DNA from: Verrucomicrobium sp. BvORR106
Lineage (GTDB): Bacteria; Verrucomicrobiota; Verrucomicrobiia; Verrucomicrobiales; Verrucomicrobiaceae
DNA: 43,678 nt
NCBI RefSeq assembly: GCF_000739655.1
Contig: NZ_BATR01000054.1
Span: forward strand, 1 to 43,678
Direction: 5' to 3'
Below are positions 23,456 to 32,237 of this stretch, piece after piece. A program made the position numbers and the translations under genes. Position 1 is the stretch's first letter; every line of letters begins with the position of its first letter. The notes beneath the pieces are model-generated. The model searched no databases. It was not told the origin of the DNA and was given only the letters and a program-made list of their open reading frames with translations.

Positions 23456-23567
23456 GTGCGTCAGTGCGTCAGTGCGTCAGTGCGTCAGTGCGTCAGTGCG
23501 TCAGTGCGTCAGTGCGTCAGTGCGTCAGTGCGTCAGTGCGTCAGTGCGTCAGTGCGTCAGTGCGTCA
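23456..23567 (+). repeat. Perfect tandem octamer repeat, 14 copies of GTGCGTCA
   Basis: Fourteen uninterrupted, identical 8-bp units occupy exactly 112 bases, followed by a partial GT. The array begins three bases after the hydrolase stop codon. Because eight is not a multiple of three, any copy-number change alters the frame of a read-through product. Such arrays usually vary in copy number by slippage. It is not a CRISPR: the units are far too short and there are no spacers. Confidence 0.98.
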
Positions 23568-23596
23568 GTTGATTGCGCGTTGGCTCATGAACCAGT

Positions 23597-23703
23597 CGAA
23601 GCTCTTCCTCGAAGAGGATGTGGCTACAAGCCCGACGTTGGCGAGCCTTGAGCGAGCCTACGTCGGGAGGGCGAACAAGAATCCTTTACTCCGAAGGAGT
23701 TTT
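23597..23703 (-). repeat. Dispersed structured repeat, family B, copy 1
   Basis: On the minus strand it resembles 42042-42148: AACTCCTTCGG, then a stem-loop, then GGGCTTGTAGCC and CATCCTCTTCGAGGAAGA. The main stem pairs 23631-23638 (CCCGACGT) with 23660-23667 (ACGTCGGG) around a 21-base loop. Short hairpins flank it on each side. The stem sequence differs from the other copies but pairing is kept. It lies just after the octamer array. I see no gene in the 23453-23973 gap. Confidence 0.8.
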
Positions 23704-23840
23704 GGCGGTCTGGCTTGGTGGCCCCGGTGAGGAGGCACTAGCTGGAGTGTCTATTGCGTAAACTCCGCGTGTAACCTCCATCCTCCCAGCGTCCATCGCT
23801 GCTTCCCGGTGTGGGGCGAAACCTTCCTCCGGTCACCTCC

Positions 23841-23873
23841 GGCGGTTGTGCAAGCACAAACCGCCGCTCCTTG
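23841..23873 (+). repeat. 33-bp palindromic repeat, family C, copy 1
   Basis: The 25-base core (23841-23865) is an inverted repeat, GGCGGTTGTGC then AA then GCACAAACCGCC, with one unpaired base. The following GCTCCTTG is also conserved. The same 33 bases occur identically at 32091-32123 and, inverted, at 31960-31992. The size and structure are like REP elements. The remainder of this gap (23874-23973) shows no gene. Confidence 0.9.
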
Positions 23874-23973
23874 GAGGCGCATCGGCCTGTGGGGATATCA
23901 TAAAAGAAGGCGACCTCGCGGCCGCCCCCTTTGAAGTTTGAACTTTGGATCTTGAAGTTTCCTCTTCCTCTCC

Positions 23974-25371
23974 TCAAATCCCGTACCCGTCCCGGTACAC
24001 CTTGTGGATGAACGCATCCGCCTCTGGCGCGTTCGTGGCCTTTAGGTTCGCGGCGTCCCACTCGATCCGTTTGCCAAACCGCACGGGCAGCAGGCCCACC
24101 AGCAGCGCTTCAGTGAACGGGGCAGAGTAGTGGAAGCCTGAATGCGCGTCCTCGGGTTTACCAGCCTTGGCGGCCTCAATCCACTCGCGGCGGTGACCGA
24201 CGGTGCAGCGCGGGATGGACTTGGCCGGCATCACGAATTCCTTCATCTTCGCTTCGGGCACCAGACGTGGCGTGCCAGCCCAGCCACCGGCCAGGATGAC
24301 TCCTTTGTCGCCCACGAAGTAGATGCCGTTGTCGCCGAGGTTGCGTTCGGCCTCCATGCCCGGAGGCTTGGGCGGCAGCTTGCCGCCGTCATACCACACC
24401 ATCTTCACTGCTGGCATGGTGCCACGGGCAGGGAAGTGGTAGGTGATGATGTTCCAGGCGGGGAAGGACTCGTTGTTGTTCGGCGCGCTCTCTGCATCGA
24501 CCCAGTCTGGCGAACCGAGATCCAATGCGTAGAAGGCCGGGTCCGCATTGTGCACGGCCATGTCGCCCAGGGCGCCGCAGCCGAAGTCCCACCACCCGCG
24601 CCATTTGCGTGGGGCGTACTCGGGGTGGTACTTCACGGGCTTGGCCACCGGGCCCAGCCAGAGATCCCAGTCCAGCGTATCCGGCACCACTGGGGTTTCC
24701 GTGGGGGCGGGCTTGCCCTGGCTGTCCCAGAACTTGCCCGGACGATCGGACCACACGTGAACTTCGGTCACGTTGCCAATCACTCCAGCCTGAATCCACT
24801 CGCGAGTGAGGCGCAGGCCTTCGCTGGCGTGACCCTGGTTGCCCATCTGGGTCACCAGCTTGCTTTCCTTGGCCACCTTCGCCATCTGCCTTGCTTCACC
24901 AATGGAGTGGGCCAGTGGCTTCTCAACATAGACATGCTTGCCAGCACGCAGGGCCAGGATGCTGGCCGGTGCGTGCACATGGTCTGGCGTGGCGATGACG
25001 ACAGCATCGATGTCCTTCTGCTGATCGATCAGGCGGCGGTAGTCGCGATGTAGCTTGGCGTTGGGATGCTTGCTGATCGTGCTCGCACCTTGTTTCAAAT
25101 CCACATCACAGAGGGCGACGATGTTGACCAGACCTGAGCTGACCAAGTCTGCGATATCGCCCGCGCCTTGTCCACCCACGCCAATACAGCCGAGATTGAG
25201 CTTCTCGCTGGGTGGTGTGAAACCTGGGCCGCCGATGACGTGCCGGGGCACGACTTGAAAGCCAAAGGCCGCGGCAGCAGTGGTGGTGACAAATCGACGG
25301 CGGCTCAGCGCGCCAGCGCCGGAGGATGTCGGGGCCGGTTGAGAGGCAGGGGAGGGAGCGTGGTCTGGCAT
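23974..25371 (-). CDS. Gfo/Idh/MocA-family oxidoreductase, Tat-exported
   Basis: 465 residues from the ATG at 25371, which has AAGGG seven bases upstream; an in-frame GTG at 25413 would add 14 residues. The N-terminus carries a twin-arginine signal SRRRFVTTTAAAAFGF. The Rossmann fold follows (LNLGCIGVGGQGAGD, IVALCDVD), then HVYVEKPLAHSIGEA, the family's EKP motif with the likely catalytic Lys. DWDLWLGP, PRKWRGWWDFGCGALGDMAVH and HRREWIEAAKAG are typical of the large exported branch abundant in Verrucomicrobiota and Planctomycetota. It is probably a periplasmic NAD(P)-dependent sugar dehydrogenase or sugar-modifying enzyme; the substrate is unknown. Confidence 0.93.
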   Translation of the reverse strand: MPDHAPSPASQPAPTSSGAGALSRRRFVTTTAAAAFGFQVVPRHVIGGPGFTPPSEKLNLGCIGVGGQGAGDIADLVSSGLVNIVALCDVDLKQGASTISKHPNAKLHRDYRRLIDQQKDIDAVVIATPDHVHAPASILALRAGKHVYVEKPLAHSIGEARQMAKVAKESKLVTQMGNQGHASEGLRLTREWIQAGVIGNVTEVHVWSDRPGKFWDSQGKPAPTETPVVPDTLDWDLWLGPVAKPVKYHPEYAPRKWRGWWDFGCGALGDMAVHNADPAFYALDLGSPDWVDAESAPNNNESFPAWNIITYHFPARGTMPAVKMVWYDGGKLPPKPPGMEAERNLGDNGIYFVGDKGVILAGGWAGTPRLVPEAKMKEFVMPAKSIPRCTVGHRREWIEAAKAGKPEDAHSGFHYSAPFTEALLVGLLPVRFGKRIEWDAANLKATNAPEADAFIHKVYRDGYGI

Positions 25372-25441
25372 GATCTGACCCTTACGTCCAGACACCCCCG
25401 GCTCTTGCTCCACGCGCTGGTGTTCGCCGCGTGGGCGGGGC

Positions 25442-26632
25442 CTACTTCCCAGTGTTGAGAGGCGGCCAGGTCTTCGCGTCCAGATACAGCTTGGGCAGAC
25501 TGTCCAGCTTCACCTCGGCGTTATCCTGCAGCAGATCCAGCATGACTGGGTCTGTGGCGAATGTGGCCGCCGTGCCCTTGGGATGATTCACCCGGATGAT
25601 GGCCCCGCGGTAGCTGGCCTGGGAGCCCGCCCGCTCAGGCTTGGTCAGTTTTTCGTAGTCATCGGCCCGTCCCTTGTACGCCCCTTCATTCATGGGCGTT
25701 TCAAACATGATCTTGTCCGCCTGCCCAGCCCGCATCTGCAGCTTTTGTTTGGGTTGGCCCATCACATAGTTCTGGCGGTACTTGTCCGTGGTCCCCAGGA
25801 AGATGCACTCCACCTCCACCTCGGTGGCGAACATGGACATGTTGGTCACCTCTGCCTGCACCACCCATTTGTAGTTGTTGCGCTTGCTGGGGGTGGAGGC
25901 CAGTCGGCTCTGGATGATGATGCTGGGCTTCTGCTGGGCTTTGTCGCCCGCTTGCTTCAGCTGCTCCTTCCAGAGTTGCTCGGCCTCTGTCTTGGTCTGC
26001 CCCAGCCCGTTCATCTTGGGCCCGTTCTCGATCGAGGCCAGGCTCTTCAGGCCGCTCACCTCGCGTTCGATGACCTGGAGCGTGCTGACGTAAGCGAGCT
26101 CGCGGTCCGTGGACTTGGTGCCCTCTGCCCGCTTCTTGCTGGGCGGCACGAGCCGGACATTCGCCACGTCGCGGGAGAACTTGGGGGCCAGATTCATGGG
26201 CACGATGTACTCAAACACCACAGCCTGTCCGGTATCGGCCCCCTTGGTGATCTTGCCCGTGAAGCGGTTCTGCTCGTCAAACGCCCCCAGAGCGCGAGCC
26301 TCAGTCCACATGTTGGTGAGGGCTCCCACCGCCGCATTGCGGTGGGCCGGCCCCACTTGAGGCACGAACATCTCGTACGCCGTATCCAGCAGATCGTTGG
26401 CACCGGGGCCTCCAGACACCTGGGACTGCTCCATGCCGGTCAGGATCTTCTGGATTTGATCGCGGGCCTTTCCCAGTCCTCCTGGGTCCGCATTGGGCGT
26501 CAATCCCTGGGGGGAGAGGTGTCCGGCCAGGCTTCGGGCGGCCGGGTAGTTCTTCGCCTCCACGATTCCCACGAAGGCCAGTCCAGCGAGCAGGGGAAAA
26601 GCGATTTGTTTCAGAGAGGAGAGCGGGCGCAT
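25442..26632 (-). CDS. Exported protein of unknown function
   Basis: 396 residues from the ATG at 26632, chosen because it gives a clean signal peptide (MRPLSSLKQIAFPLLAGLAF, then a likely cut near VEA/KNY). An ATG at 26692 would add 20 residues and a second hydrophobic stretch. The mature part is soluble and rich in charged residues, with a stretch like PSIIIQSRLASTPSKRNNYK and a predicted beta-rich segment VVQAEVTNMSMFATEVEVEC. I recognise no domain. It is on the same strand as the oxidoreductase and ends 70 bases before that start, so co-transcription is likely. Its opposite neighbour is clpX. Confidence 0.7.
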   Translation of the reverse strand: MRPLSSLKQIAFPLLAGLAFVGIVEAKNYPAARSLAGHLSPQGLTPNADPGGLGKARDQIQKILTGMEQSQVSGGPGANDLLDTAYEMFVPQVGPAHRNAAVGALTNMWTEARALGAFDEQNRFTGKITKGADTGQAVVFEYIVPMNLAPKFSRDVANVRLVPPSKKRAEGTKSTDRELAYVSTLQVIEREVSGLKSLASIENGPKMNGLGQTKTEAEQLWKEQLKQAGDKAQQKPSIIIQSRLASTPSKRNNYKWVVQAEVTNMSMFATEVEVECIFLGTTDKYRQNYVMGQPKQKLQMRAGQADKIMFETPMNEGAYKGRADDYEKLTKPERAGSQASYRGAIIRVNHPKGTAATFATDPVMLDLLQDNAEVKLDSLPKLYLDAKTWPPLNTGK

Positions 26633-26871
26633 AAGAGATGAAGCGAATGAAAAAAATCCCAACAGACCAGCAGGGCGGAACACTTTGTGCATGGCCCTTG
26701 TCGTGAAATGTTTTGGAGCCCTCTATTGTTAGGAAAAAAGTGTGTGTTTGACCTGACTCCAGCAGAAGCCTCCGCCCGTATCAAGATTGGATAAAAGACT
26801 TGCGCCGAGAGCGCGCCGTATGCGACAGTTCAGCCACTTAGACAGTTCCATTTTTCAACTTTTTCCCAGGC

Positions 26872-28143
26872 ATGGCCCGCGCCTCAAACCTCACTATTTG
26901 TTCCTTCTGCGGCAAGAGCCACGCAGAGGTAAAGAAGCTTATTGCCGGGCCCGGGGTGTACATTTGTGACAATTGCATTCACGTCTGCAAGACCATCCTG
27001 GACAAGGAGACGACGAATGACCTGGATGCTCAGCCCCCTCTGGTGGTACCGCGCCCTGCGGACATCATGGCCGCGCTGGATCATCATGTGATCGGCCAGG
27101 CGCATGCCAAGAAAGTGTTGAGTGTTGCGGTTCACAACCATTACAAGCGCATCCTCAGCGCCCAGGCCAGTGCCGACCGCAAGACGGCGGCCATCGGCGA
27201 GTACAACGATGTGGAGATCGAGAAGAGCAACGTGCTGCTTGTGGGACCTACGGGCTGCGGCAAGACCCTGCTCGCCAAGACGCTCGCCCGCATTCTCAAT
27301 GTGCCCTTCAGCATCGCGGACGCCACGACGCTGACCGAGGCCGGCTACGTGGGCGAGGATGTGGAGAACATCATCCTGCGCCTCCTACAGGCCGCCGACT
27401 ATGATGTGGCCCGTGCGGAGATGGGCATCATCTACGTGGATGAGATCGACAAGATCGGCCGCAAAACCGAGAACGTCAGCATCACCCGCGATGTCAGCGG
27501 TGAAGGCGTGCAGCAGGCCCTCTTGAAAATTTTGGAAGGCACCGTGTGCAACGTGCCACCGCAGGGTGGGCGCAAGCATCCGCAGCAGGAGTACATCCAG
27601 GTGAACACGGAGAACATCCTCTTCATCTGCGGGGGTGCTTTTGTGGGCTTGGATCAGTTCATGGCCAAGCGTCGTGGTCGGAAGGTGATGGGCTTCGGCA
27701 ATGAAATGCTCAATCGCGAGCAGGTGGACGCCGATCTGACGAAGGACGTCCAGCCTGAAGATCTGCTTGGCTTTGGTCTCATTCCGGAATTCATCGGCCG
27801 TCTCCCCGTGGTGGTGGCCATGCAACAGCTCACAGAGGAGGAGCTCGTTCGTGTGCTCACCGAACCCAAGAACGCTCTCATCAAGCAGTACTCCAAGCTG
27901 CTGGGCATGGATGGCGTGGACCTTCAGGTGAACCGCGATGCTTTGATCGCCATGGCTCGCGAGGCCCTGAAGCGTGGCACCGGTGCCCGTGGTCTGCGCA
28001 GCATTTTGGAGCGCATCATGCTGGACGTCATGTATGACATCCCCAGCCGTCGCGATGTCCGCGCCGTGACGCTCACCGAGGCGGTGGTCAAAGGTGACCG
28101 CCCGCCCTTGGTGCGCAAACGTGTGGACAAGAGCGCGGCCTAA
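26872..28143 (+). CDS. clpX: ATP-dependent Clp protease ATP-binding subunit ClpX
   Basis: 423 residues, full length. The N-terminal zinc domain has C10, C13, C32 and C35. The AAA+ core has Walker A at residues 125-132 (GPTGCGKT), the pore-1 loop GYVGEDV, Walker B IIYVDEID, the pore-2 loop [10 protein letters not shown], sensor-2 [10 protein letters not shown]. The ClpP-docking loop reads KVMGFGNEM, with Met where many ClpX proteins have Ile in IGF. It unfolds substrates for ClpP degradation in the cytoplasm. clpP and tig are not adjacent here, so this is a stand-alone clpX locus. A 179-base region upstream has no SD consensus. The gene end overlaps the convergent peptidase gene by four bases. 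Confidence 0.97.
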   Translation: MARASNLTICSFCGKSHAEVKKLIAGPGVYICDNCIHVCKTILDKETTNDLDAQPPLVVPRPADIMAALDHHVIGQAHAKKVLSVAVHNHYKRILSAQASADRKTAAIGEYNDVEIEKSNVLLVGPTGCGKTLLAKTLARILNVPFSIADATTLTEAGYVGEDVENIILRLLQAADYDVARAEMGIIYVDEIDKIGRKTENVSITRDVSGEGVQQALLKILEGTVCNVPPQGGRKHPQQEYIQVNTENILFICGGAFVGLDQFMAKRRGRKVMGFGNEMLNREQVDADLTKDVQPEDLLGFGLIPEFIGRLPVVVAMQQLTEEELVRVLTEPKNALIKQYSKLLGMDGVDLQVNRDALIAMAREALKRGTGARGLRSILERIMLDVMYDIPSRRDVRAVTLTEAVVKGDRPPLVRKRVDKSAA

Positions 28144-28892
28144 ATGGGCCGCTTGGGCTCTGCCGCTGGCTTCTCCGTGCTGTCCATGAACTCCGTCCAG
28201 AGGGCGTTGAGGTTCTTGCCCGTTTTCTCCTCAAACAGGGCATCCTTGTAGGTGCCACGCCGCAGGGCTGCATTCGCATCCCGGATGATCGGTGTCTGGT
28301 ACTGCTTCTCGATCCAGGCCAGGAAGGCGCCGGTGGTCCGGTAGCCGTTGCGATAGTTTTCCTTCGCCCGATTGAACCGCTTGGGTTGCCCCTCGGGTTC
28401 CGCCATCCAGAAGCGAATGTAGTCGGCAATGCCCTCAATCAGCCAGACGGATTGAGTGGTCGGGTAGTCCTGAATCACGTGTACCAGCTCATGCAGCACC
28501 ATGCCCAGATCTTCGGGATGGGATTTCACCCAGCCTGCGGAGATGGTGATCACGTCCTTGGAAGTGGCCGCCACCCCATTCATTTCTTTGAAGACGAGGT
28601 GCACCTTCTTTTCACCCGGATTCAGGGGCGCATCCAGATACGCCGATACCACGGGGTGCCACACTTGGACCATCTCCTTGGCCCGCTCCGCCCAAGCCTG
28701 GCACTCCGGTGCGCCGGTGGTGTCCACCGTTACCTTCAAGTTGCGGCTCACCAGAGGCTGAATGAGGTCCGGCACCTTGGGGCCCGCTGGCACGGGTTGA
28801 GCCGGGAGCTGGGGTGAAAACGCAAACACGGCGGTTGCGAGGGCAACCGCCGTGCTGGCAGAACGAAAGCTGAGGATGGCAGGAGCGCGCAT
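28140..28892 (-). CDS. Secreted zinc metallopeptidase-like basic secretory protein (BSP) family
   Basis: 250 residues from the ATG at 28892 (a GTG at 28913 would add seven). The signal peptide is [20 protein letters not shown] and following, with a likely cut at LPAQ/PV. The HELVH motif, counted from the ATG as residues 134-138, and the downstream [13 protein letters not shown], which supplies the third ligand Glu, match the plant BSP / bacterial BSP-like peptidase family, as does [19 protein letters not shown]. It is probably exported and acts on proteins or peptides; the substrate is unknown. It converges with clpX, overlapping by four bases, and follows the lactonase gene on the same strand after 33 bases. 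Confidence 0.85.
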   Translation of the reverse strand: MRAPAILSFRSASTAVALATAVFAFSPQLPAQPVPAGPKVPDLIQPLVSRNLKVTVDTTGAPECQAWAERAKEMVQVWHPVVSAYLDAPLNPGEKKVHLVFKEMNGVAATSKDVITISAGWVKSHPEDLGMVLHELVHVIQDYPTTQSVWLIEGIADYIRFWMAEPEGQPKRFNRAKENYRNGYRTTGAFLAWIEKQYQTPIIRDANAALRRGTYKDALFEEKTGKNLNALWTEFMDSTEKPAAEPKRPI

Positions 28893-28925
28893 GGGGCCGT
28901 TGGACAACCCCACGCGGCAAAAGGC

Positions 28926-30110
28926 TCATTTCACGGACAGGAATTTTACGCAAACCGGGGAGCCGACGTCCAGCGTCTGACCGGTGGGGGTCAGCTTGCC
29001 GCTGCTGGCATCGATGGCGAAGACCGCCAGGCTGCTGGAACTCTGACCGGCGGCGATCAACCACTTGCCGGAGGGATCGATGCCGAAGTTGCGGGGCGTC
29101 TCAACGATGGAAGGTGCATTCTCCACCAGCTTCAACTTGCCGGTGCCTGCATCCACGCTGTACACCGCGATGGTGTTGTGCCCGCGATTGGAGACGTAGG
29201 CAAACTTGCCACTGGGGTGCACCTGGGTCTCGGCAGTGGAAAACTTGGGATCCACAGCGGTGCCTTCTGGCAGCGTGGAGACGGTGGCGATTTCCTCCAG
29301 CGCACCACGACCGGCGTCATAGTTAAAAGCAGTCACCGTGCAGGTCATCTCATTGCAGACGTAGGCGTATTTGCCGTTGGGATGGAAAGCAAAGTGACGG
29401 GGGCCACCACCGGCAGGCACGGTGCCGAAGGCGGGTGCATTCGGGGTGATTGTGCCGGCGGCGGGGTCCAGCTTGTAGATGAAGACGCGGTCACAGCCCA
29501 GGTCCGCAGCAAAGGCGAACTTGTTTGCGGCATCGACGTTGATCGAGTGAGCGTGCGGCCCTTCCTGGCGCTTGGGGTTCGCCTTGGAGGCGGGCTCATG
29601 GAGATACACCGTGGCCGCCTTGTCCAGGGAGCCATCAGACTTCACAGGCAGTGAGGCCACATGACCGCTGCCGTAGTTGGCTACCAGCACCACCTTGCCC
29701 GTGTGATCCACGCTCACGTGGCAGGGGCCGCTACCCTGGCTGGATTCCTGGTTGAGCAGAGTCAGCTTGCCCGTGCTGGGGTCGATGGAAAAACTGCTGA
29801 TCCCTCCCGTGGCTGGTTTGCCGGGCGCGGCGGTGCCCACGGGAGCCTCTGATACGGAGTAGAGATATTTCTTGGAAGGGGAGATGGCCAGGAAGCTTGG
29901 GCTCTTGACTTCGCCCGCGAGTCCCATCGGCTCCAGTTTGCCCGACTGGGAGTCGAACCCGAAGACGTAGATGCCCTTGCTCTCCACCTTGGCGTTTTTT
30001 GCCCCGGTATAGGTGCCGATGTAAACCAGATAATCGTGGGCGGCGCTCAGGCTGGCGAGAGGAAGCAACGCGGCCAGGGCGGTGAGTCGGAGGGTGCGAG
30101 GTAGTTTCAT
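28926..30110 (-). CDS. Secreted lactonase-type seven-bladed beta-propeller protein
   Basis: 394 residues with a signal peptide (MKLPRTLRLTALAALLPLAS, cut near SAA/HD). The mature protein is a run of about seven blade repeats, for example YLVYIGTYTGAKNAK, GPCHVSVDHTGKVVLVANYG, GGGPRHFAFHPNGKYAYV and PRNFGIDPSGKWLIAAGQ. This is the 6-phosphogluconolactonase/3-carboxymuconate cyclase-like family. An exported form cannot act on cytoplasmic 6-phosphogluconolactone, so the true substrate is probably another lactone or the protein is a binding propeller. It lies 33 bases upstream of the peptidase gene in the same direction and diverges from the next gene. Confidence 0.9.
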   Translation of the reverse strand: MKLPRTLRLTALAALLPLASLSAAHDYLVYIGTYTGAKNAKVESKGIYVFGFDSQSGKLEPMGLAGEVKSPSFLAISPSKKYLYSVSEAPVGTAAPGKPATGGISSFSIDPSTGKLTLLNQESSQGSGPCHVSVDHTGKVVLVANYGSGHVASLPVKSDGSLDKAATVYLHEPASKANPKRQEGPHAHSINVDAANKFAFAADLGCDRVFIYKLDPAAGTITPNAPAFGTVPAGGGPRHFAFHPNGKYAYVCNEMTCTVTAFNYDAGRGALEEIATVSTLPEGTAVDPKFSTAETQVHPSGKFAYVSNRGHNTIAVYSVDAGTGKLKLVENAPSIVETPRNFGIDPSGKWLIAAGQSSSSLAVFAIDASSGKLTPTGQTLDVGSPVCVKFLSVK

Positions 30111-30221
30111 GGATGTCTAAAACGACACGGAACGCCGTGATTTACCAGCCCAAATAAATCTCATGGGAAATGGAGAAACTTAAGTTGACCAGTCACCGCG
30201 TGACGGAGGATATATGCCTCC

Positions 30222-31823
30222 ATGCTCCCGAAGTTGCGTCGAGTGTTGATCGGGCTGGCCCTTTGTCTGGCTGGCGTTGCATCCCCTGCCTTTTCGCAGG
30301 ATGTCCTGAAGTTCCAGGTGGCTGGCCAGAATCCCGGTGGAGAAACGGGATACGCAGGCACGGTGGAGCTGACCAAGCAGGGCAAGAGCTCGGGAACGAT
30401 TCGCTGGGTCACTGGGACCAACAAGGAGGTCACCGACGGCATCGTCATCCGTACGGACAAGGCCATCGGCGCAGCGTATGGTGGTGAGGCCCTCTATGCG
30501 ATGGCGGTGTATGAGCTGAAGGGGAAGAGCATCCAGGCCACGTGGATCACCTCGGCCAAGCCGGGTGAAGCCGGGAACTACGCGCTGGTCGGCAGTGACT
30601 TCAAGGGCACGTGCAATTTCGCAGATGGCACGGCGGGTAGCGTCACTTTTACCCAAGGCAAAGGGGGGCTCTACAAGGTGGTGTGGGATCTTCAGGCAGG
30701 TCGCTATGAAGGCGTGGGCGTGAGGCTCGGGGATGTGCTGGTGGCGGCATCGGGAGACGTGAAGAAGTACTTCGGCGTGGCCGCGTATGCCCCCAAGGGC
30801 GACGACATCGTCGGCGTATGGGGAACCACCCAGATGACCTCCCCTGGCAAGGAGACGTGGAGTCTGCCTGCAGACGGCGCGGAACCCGTGGCAAAGGCAC
30901 CCGCCTCAGATGGGCGTTCCGTGGTGTTTGGCGGGCAGACCTTCCAGCTCATGGAAAACAAGAGCGCACCGGGTCAGGCCACCAGCGAGTTGCGTGAGTA
31001 CCTGCAAGCAGGCGAAGACTGGGCCGGCTATCGCAAACTGGTGGCCCTGCGCATGCAGAATGTGAAGGGCGCAGATGCCACCACTCTGGCGCGAGCCACT
31101 CTGGAGCAGGTGCAGAAGCAGCACCCCAGCAGCTTCGTGAACGAGATCGAGATGAAGCCGGACACGGCCACCATTCTGTTCATCCTCGTGACTAACGGCG
31201 ATGTGGAGTTCAACCTCTGGAACTATCGCAAGACCTCCGCCGGCGTGGCCAGCGCCCAGTTCGTGCTTCGCAACAAACCTCCGTTCGAAACCCAGAAGAA
31301 GTTCAAGGCCGAACAGGACAAGAACTACGACTCCTGGATCGCAGAGATCAAAAAACTCGGCGGTGAGGCGGAAGCCCTCCTGGCTGCCAGTGCCGGAGCT
31401 GCTGCCGGGGCCCCTGCTGCCAAGAAAGACGAGAAACCCGCGATGAACGACGCGGAGCTGGCCAAGGCCATCAAGGGCGACCTCGACAAGTGCGTCGCCG
31501 TGGCAGAGAAGTTTGTGGACCACATGGAAGCTGGCCGGCTCGCAGAGGGCGTGGCCCTCATGAGTGACCGCACCTTCGAAACCACCTCTCGTCCGGAGTT
31601 CATCAAGAAACTGGAAAAGTCGAACCAGGTCTTCGGCAAGCTCAAGAAGTTCATCCCTGACAAGAAAGCCACCGACTTCGGCATCAAGGGCGGCATCATG
31701 ACGTTCACCCTGCAGGGCGACGGCGAGTATGAAAACGGCGTTGTGCGTGAGACGCTCACCTTCATCCGCAATGAACAGGGCGGCGTGGAGTTCGTGGCTT
31801 ACAACCGCACTGCCAAACCGTGA
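30222..31823 (+). CDS. Exported protein of unknown function with C-terminal DUF4019-like domain
   Basis: 533 residues with a signal peptide (MLPKLRRVLIGLALCLAGVA, cut near FSQ/DV). The first half (about 25-210) is beta-rich with repeated Gly/Thr-containing strands such as GYAGTVELTKQGKSSGTIRW. An Ala-rich linker with lysines (about residues 390-410) leads to a C-terminal domain where DHMEAGRLAEGVALMSDRTF and ENGVVRETLTFIRNEQGGVEFVAYN resemble DUF4019/NTF2-like secreted domains. That match is by impression. The gene diverges from the lactonase across 111 bases. No function can be assigned. Confidence 0.75.
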   Translation: MLPKLRRVLIGLALCLAGVASPAFSQDVLKFQVAGQNPGGETGYAGTVELTKQGKSSGTIRWVTGTNKEVTDGIVIRTDKAIGAAYGGEALYAMAVYELKGKSIQATWITSAKPGEAGNYALVGSDFKGTCNFADGTAGSVTFTQGKGGLYKVVWDLQAGRYEGVGVRLGDVLVAASGDVKKYFGVAAYAPKGDDIVGVWGTTQMTSPGKETWSLPADGAEPVAKAPASDGRSVVFGGQTFQLMENKSAPGQATSELREYLQAGEDWAGYRKLVALRMQNVKGADATTLARATLEQVQKQHPSSFVNEIEMKPDTATILFILVTNGDVEFNLWNYRKTSAGVASAQFVLRNKPPFETQKKFKAEQDKNYDSWIAEIKKLGGEAEALLAASAGAAAGAPAAKKDEKPAMNDAELAKAIKGDLDKCVAVAEKFVDHMEAGRLAEGVALMSDRTFETTSRPEFIKKLEKSNQVFGKLKKFIPDKKATDFGIKGGIMTFTLQGDGEYENGVVRETLTFIRNEQGGVEFVAYNRTAKP

Positions 31824-31853
31824 AGGTAATCACTTGTTTCTCTGGCAGAAATT

Positions 31854-31870
31854 TCACGCCAACGGCGTGA
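31854..31870 (+). terminator. Possible terminator hairpin after the DUF4019-like gene
   Basis: TCACGCC, a three-base AAC loop and GGCGTGA give a perfect 7-bp stem 30 bases after the stop codon. The following bases are not a T-run, so intrinsic termination is uncertain; it may act as a 3' stabiliser. Confidence 0.35.
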
Positions 31871-31959
31871 TGCAAATTGTCCCGCAGTCGCGTGGGCGCG
31901 TCAGGTTTAAGAGTCTGATGAGCCCATCTGCCGATGCCAGGTCGTGACGCCAAAGGATC

Positions 31960-31992
31960 CAAGGAGCGGCGGTTTGTGCTTGCACAACCGCC
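31960..31992 (-). repeat. 33-bp palindromic repeat, family C, copy 2
   Basis: This is the inverted copy of the element at 23841-23873, identical over 33 bases. It pairs with copy 3 at 32091-32123 in opposite orientation, about 98 bases apart, an arrangement like the paired REPs of BIMEs. Further similarity to copy 1 extends outward (CCGGAGGAAG). The 31824-32237 gap holds these repeats and no gene. Confidence 0.9.
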
Positions 31993-32090
31993 GGTGGTTG
32001 CCGGAGGAAGTATGCTTCCCAGTAAGAACGCAGCGCCAAGACCCCATATGGTGGTTGGCTGTTTGGCGATCGAGCACTCCGTTTTCCCTC

Positions 32091-32123
32091 GGCGGTTGTG
32101 CAAGCACAAACCGCCGCTCCTTG
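32091..32123 (+). repeat. 33-bp palindromic repeat, family C, copy 3
   Basis: Identical over 33 bases to 23841-23873 in the same orientation, and inverted relative to 31960-31992. The sequence between copies 2 and 3 (31993-32090) has no similarity I can see to other parts of the window. Confidence 0.9.
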
Positions 32124-32237
32124 TGGGCGTCCGGCCTTGCTCAGCGGTGTAGCAAGTTGCCCGCCGCCCCTTTAGCCTGATCCCTCATGCGGGACTATTT
32201 TGTTTGACGCCCTTGGCGCCAGAATCCCTGGCCGCTC

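Noticed and set aside
23456-23567. Octamer array as a CRISPR array
   Set aside because: The units are 8 bases with no spacers and no cas genes are nearby.
23419-23730. Open frame through the octamer repeats (103 residues of VSASVRQC-type repeats)
   Set aside because: It exists only because the repeat lacks stops; no start context and it overlaps the end of the hydrolase gene.
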